In this document: positions 1 through 6,700 of the stretch, piece after piece
Numbering within the stretch: the first letter of the stretch is position 1
Layout of the letters: each line of letters starts with the position of its first letter
From: Bacteroidales bacterium 45-6
GTDB lineage: Bacteria > Bacteroidota > Bacteroidia > Bacteroidales > Dysgonomonadaceae
Direction of reading: 5' to 3'
DNA: 7,884 nt
NCBI GenBank assembly: GCA_001897035.1
Contig: MKRS01000464.1
Span: 1-7,884 of the forward strand
Translations under genes and position numbers: made by a program
Notes under the pieces: model-generated
What the model was told of the DNA's origin: nothing
What the model saw: the letters and a program-made list of their open reading frames with translations, nothing else
The model's database searches: none

Positions 1-813
1 AACCAACATTCGTCGGACTATGACAACCTGCAAGATGTGTTCAGGCCCTCACATGCCGACTACACCTACCAACAAAAATACGGTATCCGCGACCACCGCG
101 GAGGAGGCCGTTCTTCCGCCCGCGAAACAATCGCCCGGGTGGTGGCGGGTGCCATCGCAAAATTGGTACTGAAGCAGGTTGACGTGAAAATCACGGCCTA
201 CACGCAGCAAGTGGGAAACATCAGGATGGACAAGCCATACACCGAATGCGATTTTTCACTTATAGAAACGACTCCAGTGCGTTGCCCCGACCCCGAAACA
301 GCTGAAAAGATGATCGAGCTGATCGGCGAGGTGAAGAAAGAGGGCGACACCATCGGCGGCGTGGTTTCGTGTGTCATAGAAGGCGCGCCAGCCGGATTAG
401 GCGAACCTGTTTTCGGAAAGCTCCATGCAGCTTTGGGCCAAGCCATGCTCGGCATCAACGCCGTGAAAGGGTTCGAATACGGCGACGGTTTCGAGGTTGG
501 TCATCGCGGTTCGGAAGTGAACGACGAATTTTTCAACGATGGTGGCAAAACCACGACCCGGACAAACCATTCAGGTGGAATTCAGGGTGGCATTTCGAAC
601 GGCCAGGACATTTATTTCCGGGTAGCTTTCAAGCCGGTAGCAACAGTACTCCGAGAACAGAAAACTGTCACAGTAGAAGGTGACGACACCCTGATGAAAG
701 CCCGTGGCCGACACGATCCGTGCGTCCTTCCCCGTGCCGTACCCATCGTGGAGGCGATGGCTGCAATGACCATCCTGGATTATTATTTGCTGAATAAAAC
801 GAACAGGTTATAG
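1..813 (+). CDS. aroC: Chorismate synthase, 5'-truncated by window edge
   Basis: Chorismate synthase converts 5-enolpyruvylshikimate-3-phosphate to chorismate, the last common step of the shikimate pathway, in the cytoplasm with reduced FMN. Reading frame 1 is open from the first base, so the start lies upstream; about 270 codons are present of a usual 355-360. The family hallmarks are seen: [14 protein letters not shown] (codons 14-27), then [14 protein letters not shown] (about 29-42), the FMN and substrate binding core. Near the C-terminus is the signature [17 protein letters not shown] (codons 237-253). The Ser in RPSHAD replaces the Gly common elsewhere and, from memory, is usual in Bacteroidetes. 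The C-terminus ([12 protein letters not shown]) is natural and ends with TAG at 811. The GTG at 37 is internal to a conserved block and is not the start. The next gene follows 40 bp downstream on the same strand, so co-transcription is possible. Confidence 0.97.
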   Translation, partial: NQHSSDYDNLQDVFRPSHADYTYQQKYGIRDHRGGGRSSARETIARVVAGAIAKLVLKQVDVKITAYTQQVGNIRMDKPYTECDFSLIETTPVRCPDPETAEKMIELIGEVKKEGDTIGGVVSCVIEGAPAGLGEPVFGKLHAALGQAMLGINAVKGFEYGDGFEVGHRGSEVNDEFFNDGGKTTTRTNHSGGIQGGISNGQDIYFRVAFKPVATVLREQKTVTVEGDDTLMKARGRHDPCVLPRAVPIVEAMAAMTILDYYLLNKTNRL

Positions 814-853
814 AATATTTGACCGATAGCCATTGGCTGCTAACTGAAAAAAC

Positions 854-2086
854 ATGGCACTAAATTACATTTGGATAGGCTTGATCCTCATTGCCTTTGT
901 AGTAGGGCTGGTGCGGCTCATTTTCTTTGGCGATGTGCAAGCATTTATCGACATTGTCAACTCCACGTTTTCCTCCTCCAAACAAGGTTTTGAAATTTCA
1001 CTTGGCTTGACGGGTGTGCTGTCACTTTGGATGGGACTCATGAAAATTGGAGAACGGGGAGGCATGATCCAATTGTTTTCGCGGGCCGTGTATCCTGTTT
1101 TTTCACGACTTTTCCCCGGAATACCGAAAGACCATCCCGCTTCGGGCTCCATCATTCTGAACATATCTGCCAACTTGCTCGGACTCGACAACGCCGCCAC
1201 ACCCGCCGGTTTGCAGGCTATGCGGGAATTGCAGGAGCTGAACAAAGACAAGGACAAAGCTTCCGATTCGATGATTATGTTCTTAGTGATGCACGCCTCG
1301 GGGCTCACGCTCATTCCCGTTTCGGTGATGACCATCCGGGCACAAATGGGGGCGAGCAATCCGGCGGATGTGTTCGTGCCTATCCTGATCGCGACATTTT
1401 TTTCCGCATTGATTGGCATTTTGGCCGTTTGCATCCGGCAACGGATCAACGTTTTCGACAAGGTGTTGATGGGCACCTTTGCCGGAGCCATTGCTTTGGT
1501 TGGAGGTATGATTTGGGCATTTGAATCCTTGGGAAAGGAAACGATGCAAACCGTATCGAACCTGTTGGCCAGTATCATCCTCTTTGGAGTGATTATTACG
1601 TTTATCCTCAGTGCCATGCGCAAAAAAGAGAACGTCTATGACGCCTTCATCGATGGTGCAAAAGACGGATTTCAGACTGCTATAAAGATTATTCCTTACC
1701 TGATTGCGATATTGGTTGCAATCGCCATGTTCCGCACTTCGGGAGCGATGGATTTTCTGCTGAACGGGCTTAAGAACCTGGTCGCACTGACTGGGTTAGA
1801 CACCTCCTGGGTGGACGCCATGCCAACAGCCATTATGAAACCGTTGAGCGGCAGCGGTGCGCGGGGGATGATGGTGGAAGCCATGAAAACCTACGGGCCG
1901 GATTCGTTTGTGGGACGATTGGCCGGAATTTTCCAGGGTTCCACAGATACTACATTTTACTTAGTGGCGGTTTATTATGGCGCTGTGAACATCAAAAACA
2001 GCCGCTATACGGTTCCCTACGCTTTGCTGGCCGATCTGGCGGGCGTTGTGACTGCGATTTTGGTGGGATACCTGTTTTTCGCCTAA
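854..2086 (+). CDS. Fused SpmA-SpmB spore maturation / nucleoside recognition (Gate) domain membrane protein
   Basis: A 410-residue multi-pass inner membrane protein in which homologues of SpmA and SpmB are joined. The N-terminal half carries the SpmA block NLLGLDNAATPAGLQAM (residues 107-123). The C-terminal half carries the SpmB blocks KPLSGSGARGMM (329-340) and GPDSFVGRLAGIFQGSTDTT (348-367), followed by a conserved YTVPYALLADLAG (385-397). Hydrophobic stretches lie near 6-25, 48-65, 141-160, 172-193, 206-223, 237-254, 277-293, 365-380 and 386-408. In Bacillus, spmA and spmB are separate adjacent genes of roughly 180-200 codons each that affect spore core dehydration. Non-sporulating Bacteroidetes carry the fused form, where the substrate is not established; the Gate domain name suggests transport of a small solute. 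ATG at 854 is the first start and leads straight into the first membrane segment. No clear Shine-Dalgarno is visible. The gene lies 40 bp after aroC and ends convergent to the LVIVD pair. Confidence 0.93.
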   Translation: MALNYIWIGLILIAFVVGLVRLIFFGDVQAFIDIVNSTFSSSKQGFEISLGLTGVLSLWMGLMKIGERGGMIQLFSRAVYPVFSRLFPGIPKDHPASGSIILNISANLLGLDNAATPAGLQAMRELQELNKDKDKASDSMIMFLVMHASGLTLIPVSVMTIRAQMGASNPADVFVPILIATFFSALIGILAVCIRQRINVFDKVLMGTFAGAIALVGGMIWAFESLGKETMQTVSNLLASIILFGVIITFILSAMRKKENVYDAFIDGAKDGFQTAIKIIPYLIAILVAIAMFRTSGAMDFLLNGLKNLVALTGLDTSWVDAMPTAIMKPLSGSGARGMMVEAMKTYGPDSFVGRLAGIFQGSTDTTFYLVAVYYGAVNIKNSRYTVPYALLADLAGVVTAILVGYLFFA

Positions 2087-2116
2087 GCCGCCTTTTCACT
2101 GAATCGAACCGAACAA

Positions 2117-2143
2117 AAGCCGCTACACCATCTTGCGGCTCAT
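2117..2143. terminator. Weak hairpin between convergent genes, possible terminator
   Basis: AGCCGC (2118-2123) and GCGGCT (2135-2140) can form a 6-bp GC-rich stem around an 11-nt loop. A-residues lie before the left arm and a short T-run (2143-2145) follows after a CA bulge. It sits between two convergent genes and overlaps the stop codon of the minus-strand gene. The stem is short, the loop is large and there is no real U-tract, so assignment as a bidirectional terminator rests mainly on position. Confidence 0.25.
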
Positions 2144-2916
2144 TTACCCTTCACGCTGATCTTGCTGATGAAGTCCATCTTGCCCTTGCTGTAATCAAAC
2201 TGATAGAATCCGTCGTTGGCCATTGCAATCAAAATTCCATTCTGAGAAACTACATCGTAGATCTCAGCATGGGATGCTTCCGGGATGGAACGGCTGTCGC
2301 CAATCAAACGGGTCGATTCCGGCTGGCTGACATTATAAGCGAAAATGCGACCGTTGTTGCAGACAAAAAGCTTGTCCCCATCCACCCCCAAACCTTTCGG
2401 ATTGGTCATGGATCCTTCGTAAATGAGCAATGGAATCTTGGGGTGCTTGATATTGTAAACCGCCAGTTGGCTGGGCTGGCCGCTACTCCACGGATTGCCG
2501 GAATTAAGTGTCACGTAAGCATATCCGCCTTGCACCGCCAAGGGATCATGGCCCCGAATATGGTTTACAGTAGATATTTCTTGGGGAATTCCCTGCCGGG
2601 AAATAGAATAAATATGCATTCCCTCTTGTGTGCCGATAAACAGCAAGGTGTCTTTTGCCAAAATGGTTTCTATGCCTGCAGCTATCTTTTGATCTCCCAG
2701 CTTGAGCGGCTGAGGGCGGGATGCCGTTGCAACGTCAACCACCTTCAACGACTCGTTGTCCGCAATGTAGAGATAATCGTTGCAGACGGCGAAACGGTTC
2801 GCAAAACCTCCTTGCCCGCTAATATTCACACCGCTTGGCGAATCCGGATCAGCGCAAGAGTGGAATATAGCGACAAGGATACACAGAAAAAGGATAGTAG
2901 CTATTCGTTTCATCAT
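2140..2916 (-). CDS. LVIVD-repeat beta-propeller lipoprotein (C-terminal half of a split family member)
   Basis: A 258-residue exported protein. Residues 1-20 form a basic, hydrophobic signal sequence (MMKRIATILFLCILVAIFHS) followed by Cys21, a plausible but loose lipobox (FHS-C). Asp at 23 and 25 just after the Cys resembles the acidic surface-export signals of Bacteroidetes lipoproteins. From about residue 38 there are repeated strands of the LVIVD type: NDYLYIADNESLKVVDV, LLFIGTQEGMHIYSISRQG, GGYAYVTLNSGNPW, QLAVYNIKHPKIPLLIYEGS, TNPKGLGVDGDKLFVCNNG and DVVSQNGILIAMANDGFYQF. Such repeats build a beta-propeller; its ligand is unknown. ATG at 2916 overlaps the TGA of the upstream gene (ATGA), which suggests translational coupling; a second ATG at 2913 is an alternative start. 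In the family as I know it, this region is the C-terminal part of a single protein of roughly 400-450 residues that starts with the upstream gene's sequence. Lipidation is inferred. Confidence 0.82.
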   Translation of the reverse strand: MMKRIATILFLCILVAIFHSCADPDSPSGVNISGQGGFANRFAVCNDYLYIADNESLKVVDVATASRPQPLKLGDQKIAAGIETILAKDTLLFIGTQEGMHIYSISRQGIPQEISTVNHIRGHDPLAVQGGYAYVTLNSGNPWSSGQPSQLAVYNIKHPKIPLLIYEGSMTNPKGLGVDGDKLFVCNNGRIFAYNVSQPESTRLIGDSRSIPEASHAEIYDVVSQNGILIAMANDGFYQFDYSKGKMDFISKISVKGK

Positions 2917-3404
2917 TCACCGGGTTTCTTTTTTTCCCATCCCACAAGGATCTTTCCTCTGACTCCAGCTTCGGGACGATAGTAGCGCATGTTGTCCGGC
3001 GATGAGGGAGGCGGCAATATGTTGCGAATTCGATTCGTTACCAAATGGCTTGTTAAATCGAACGCCACCAAGTCCACGGCATTGTCCACATATAAGATTC
3101 CATCCTTGACAGCCATATCCAAACAACCGGGGACGGTGATGAAAGCGATGTTCCGGGGAGCTTCCGGCCTGGAATTGTCGATCAGATGAATTCCTTTGTA
3201 ACGCTCGTTGACGAGTATATATTTGCCATAAACATATATTTTCCCGGGATCCAACAAGTCTCTCCCTTCGCTGATGTAGACCACCGACTTTTCCAATTCC
3301 GACCTTTTTATGAAAACTGGAGCATAGGCGCGTTTGTCGGAATATTCGATCGACGAGGAAGTGAACAGCAAGAGTGAAAAGGCAACAACAAATGTCTTCT
3401 GCAT
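2913..3404 (-). CDS. Exported LVIVD-repeat protein (N-terminal half of a split family member)
   Basis: A 163-residue protein beginning with a signal-like hydrophobic segment (MQKTFVVAFSLLLFTSSS). ATG at 3404 is chosen because the frame's earlier ATGs (3515, 3449, 3431) would bury this signal behind up to 37 mostly polar residues. The mature part carries the conserved family opening YAPVFIKRSELEKSV, then DLLDPGKIYVYGKYILVNER, the LVIVD repeat YKGIHLIDNSRPEAPRNIAF, and PGCLDMAVKDGILYVDNAVD, ending GWEKKKPGE. The usual lipoprotein Cys after the signal is absent (SSSIEYS), so it is probably secreted or membrane-held by an uncleaved signal rather than lipidated. Its TGA stop overlaps the ATG of the next gene, and the two form a two-gene operon read away from the 3405-3781 intergenic region. 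It carries too few strands for a complete propeller alone, so it may dock with its partner. Function is unknown. Confidence 0.8.
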   Translation of the reverse strand: MQKTFVVAFSLLLFTSSSIEYSDKRAYAPVFIKRSELEKSVVYISEGRDLLDPGKIYVYGKYILVNERYKGIHLIDNSRPEAPRNIAFITVPGCLDMAVKDGILYVDNAVDLVAFDLTSHLVTNRIRNILPPPSSPDNMRYYRPEAGVRGKILVGWEKKKPGE

Positions 3405-3781
3405 GGGGGAAGCGTTTTCAAAACGGCACATCTGCGCTTTAGCTAACATGGAAGCCCATATTGCCTCAAAACCGATCCGATTTCGCAAGAGTGTGTTGTT
3501 CTGCTTCCGTGCCATAATTTCAAAATCTTGAATGACTATGCTGATATTCAGCCTTTGAGAATTAACCAGATATACGAAACCTATCTTCTAAGACGTGGGA
3601 TTTTTAAATACGTTGCATCCTCAATTGAAAAAAACGAGAAAAATTAAAATAAAAAATCTTTCCTGCCCAACGATGGTAGAATATCAAAAAATAATACCTT
3701 ATTTTATGGAATTTAATGCCTGCAAGGCTCTATGTAGATAAATGAGTTTTTGCTTTTAACAATCAAACATCACAAATAGAT
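3405..3781. other. Intergenic region between divergent genes, AT-rich, no gene found
   Basis: This 377-bp stretch separates the start of the minus-strand LVIVD pair from the divergent macroglobulin-like gene and should hold both promoters and leaders. Positions 3601-3780 are only about 28% G+C by hand count, with an A-rich run at 3627-3657. I looked for the Bacteroidetes promoter pattern (TTTG near -33, TAnnTTTG near -7) on both strands and found no full match. The closest is GAAACCTA at 3576-3583, which read on the minus strand is TAGGTTTC, one base off the -7 box, with no matching -33 element. No convincing open frame, RNA gene, long inverted repeat or tandem repeat was seen. Neither flanking start has a Shine-Dalgarno; the leader of the plus-strand gene is A-rich, as is usual in this phylum. 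Confidence 0.6.
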
Positions 3782-6700
3782 ATGCGACTAAAATTAATTC
3801 TCCTCACATTTCTTTCTTTTATAGGAATGGCAATGATGGCACAAAACAACTATGCTACACAATGGAAGCAAGTGGAAAAATTTCAGAAAGACAACCTACC
3901 GAAATCGGCTTTGGGTGTGGTGGAAACCATCCTCAAACAGTCGATTGCAGAAAAGAATCACCAGCAGGGCATCAAGGCGATGATCTACCGAAGCAGTTTC
4001 AAACAGCAAATCGACGACACCACGAAACCAGAGCTGATTGCCGACTTTTCGTCCCTTCTGAACGGGAAAACATCGTCCGTGGAAAAAGCACTGATTCACT
4101 CGCTGCTGGCCGAACTGTATGAGCAATATTACAACCAGGAAAGCTGGAAAATCGATCAGCGGACTCCGATCACCAGTTATGTACCAAACGACATGGCCGA
4201 ATGGAGCAAGAACATTTTCCAAGACAAAATACAGAAGGAATTGCAAGAATCGCTGTCGGACGCAACGGCTTTGCTGAATGCGAAAACCGAGGCGTTCTCC
4301 ACCATTATCTTGCTCGGAAAGGATTCCCGCACGTTGTACCCAACGATGTACGACTTCCTCCTTTTGCGTGCATTGGACAATCTGGGAGGATTCGACAGCA
4401 GGGAGGAACTTTCGTCCGAATTGAAGAAACGTTCGCTCGCATTGGCCGACCTGAACAAGCCCGCCGATGAATTTGCGAAACTGAACCTTGGCGATGCGAA
4501 AGCTTCCTTCACGATACAAAGCTTGAAATTATATCAGGAGTTTCTTTCTTCCCTGAAAAGCCGCAGTTTGACCAACAGCTTGCTATTGGTGGACTTGCGA
4601 AGGATCAATTTCATTTCTGACAAGTCTGCCGAATTTGCCCGTAAATATAAATTGAATGCGCTGCTTGCCCTCGAAAAGGCAAACGAAGGAAGCCCCTTTG
4701 TCCTGGAGGCAATTGACAATCTTGCGGATTATTACACTTCATCCGAAGGAGATTTGACCAAAAGATATGAATGGTTGAAAAAGGGAATTGCCCTCTACCC
4801 AAACAACGAACGGGTAAACAATCTGAAAAACAAGCTGGCTGAAATGGAGCAACCCATGGCCAATTTCTCGGGAAAGAATGCTTTTTATCCAAGTGAAAAG
4901 AAAACCATCGACTTGTCATATAAAAACCTGAACAAGGCCACGCTCAGCATTTACAGCTATTCGCCCAACGGGGCAGCGATGAAAATGAAGGAATATCCAG
5001 TGATTTTGCATCCGAAAACGACCTATAAATCGGAAAACGAGAAGATCAACTTGGACATCACTGCCGTTGGGAACTATTATTTAAAACTGAATTTCGACAA
5101 GAAATGCGACCAAAGTGGCGATGAAGACCGAAAATACAACTTCTCAGTCACAAACGTAATATCGGTGAATAAAAAGGTGGACGAGAGCCACTATTTGGTG
5201 TTCGTCACCGAACGGGAATCGGGAAAACCCTTACAGAATGCTTCTGTTTCAGTCTATTCCCGCGATAGCAAAGACAAAAAGATCTTCCTCCAGTCCTACC
5301 AGACCGACAACAACGGCTTGGCACAATTTTCCATTCCGGAGAAAAAAATCAATACCGCCTACTACTACAAAATCGGCTCGGGGCAAGATACTCCCAACAT
5401 CTATACGCCTCTGGCAAACTATTATTATTTCCAAAAAAATGATGCCGGCAAGAAGCCAAATCCGGTTAGACGCCTCACCTTGCTCACCGACCGAAGCATC
5501 TACCGCCCGGGCCAGACCGTCTATTTCAAGCTGATCGCAACAGAAGGGCTGAGTGACGAAAATTCTCTCTTGGTCAACAAATCCTTTGAGGTGAAACTCT
5601 TCGATGCCAACCGCCAGGAGGTGGCAAAAAAGGCCTTGATTACAAACGAATTCGGCTCTTCGGCAGGCGAATTTGTGCTGCCGCAAGGCTTGCTCAACGG
5701 GCAATTTCTTATCTCTGTCGAAAACAATGCCTTCGTGCAATTCCGGGTGGAAGAATACAAACGCCCGACGTTTCAGGTCACTTTCGACAAGATCGATAAA
5801 ACCTACAAGTTTGATGAACCCATTTCGCTGAAAGGACATGCCGAAAATTTCTCCGGCGTGAAACTGCAAGATGCCACCGTAAACTACACCGTCACCCGCC
5901 AAAGGATGAATCTCTGGCGTTGGTTTGGGGCATCGAGCAACGAGTCGCAAATAGACGAACAAACAGTGAAAACAGCCGACGACGGTTCGTTTTCGGTGAA
6001 CTTTATCCCGCAAAAGGAGGATGAAGACGAAGGGCGTGGCTTTTTCCCCCGCGCCTACTTGTTCACGGTGAAGGCCACGGTGACAGACCTTAATGGCGAA
6101 ACCCAATCGCAAGAATACTACATCCGGGTGGCCGACGTGTCGATGATTCTCGCTGTGGACTTGGAAGGGAAATACGACAAGGATGCTGCGAAAGCCATCA
6201 ACGTGAAGGCCACCAACCTCGATGGCAACGAAATACCAGCCAAAGGAACTTACACCATTTATACATTGGATGAAAACGATTCCATCGCATCGCCGGTGCT
6301 GAAAGGCGATTTCGCCTCGGGTCGCCAAACGGCATTGGAACAACAATTCAAGAAATTGGCTTCGGGAAAATACCGCATTATTCTGAATGCCAACGACAAC
6401 AACGGCAAAGAGGTGGAAGGACAGGGTGATTTCGTCCTCTATTCCGTTTCCGACAAGCGGCCGCCTTACAAGACCAACGATTGGCTGATTCAAAAGAATA
6501 CACAGATTGCTCCCGGAAAACCAGTAGAAGTCGTGGTGGGCGTTTCGGACAAGGACGTATATGTGCTGTATGAATTGACCAAAGGATACGACATCGTGGA
6601 GCGCAAAATTGTGAAGCTGAGCGATGAAAACCGCATGTTCTCCTTACCCTACAAAAAGGAATACGAAGAAAACACGGCCATGTCGTTCACCCTGATCCGC

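Noticed and set aside
865..1623. A 252-codon minus-strand open frame opposite the SpmA/B gene
   Set aside because: It is a shadow of the SpmAB frame, whose signature motifs are unambiguous; the antisense product has no coherent features.
2269..2982. A 237-codon plus-strand open frame spanning the junction of the two LVIVD genes
   Set aside because: It is antisense to both recognisable LVIVD proteins and has no family resemblance or signal sequence. The minus-strand reading explains the sequence fully.
3405..3515. N-terminal extension of the upstream LVIVD gene to ATG 3515 (200 residues)
   Set aside because: It would place 37 mostly polar residues before an obvious signal sequence, so the ATG at 3404 is preferred.
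3576..3583. Minus-strand TAGGTTTC as a -7 promoter box for the LVIVD pair
   Set aside because: It is one mismatch from TAnnTTTG, but no TTTG element is found at the expected spacing, so it is too weak to annotate.
3896..4519. A 207-codon minus-strand frame opposite the start of the macroglobulin gene
   Set aside because: It overlaps the N-terminal domain of the signal-peptide-bearing macroglobulin frame, has no recognisable motif and no independent start context.
5341..5442. Two A7 runs (near 5343 and 5432) as possible programmed frameshift sites
   Set aside because: The frame continues correctly through both with conserved downstream domains, no alternative frame product is sensible, and no stimulatory structure was seen.
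5249..6493. A 414-codon open frame on the minus strand inside the macroglobulin gene
   Set aside because: It is antisense to a frame with clear MG2 and junction motifs. Its translation is rich in Val, Phe, His and Arg, as expected from reverse reading, and shows no recognisable domain.
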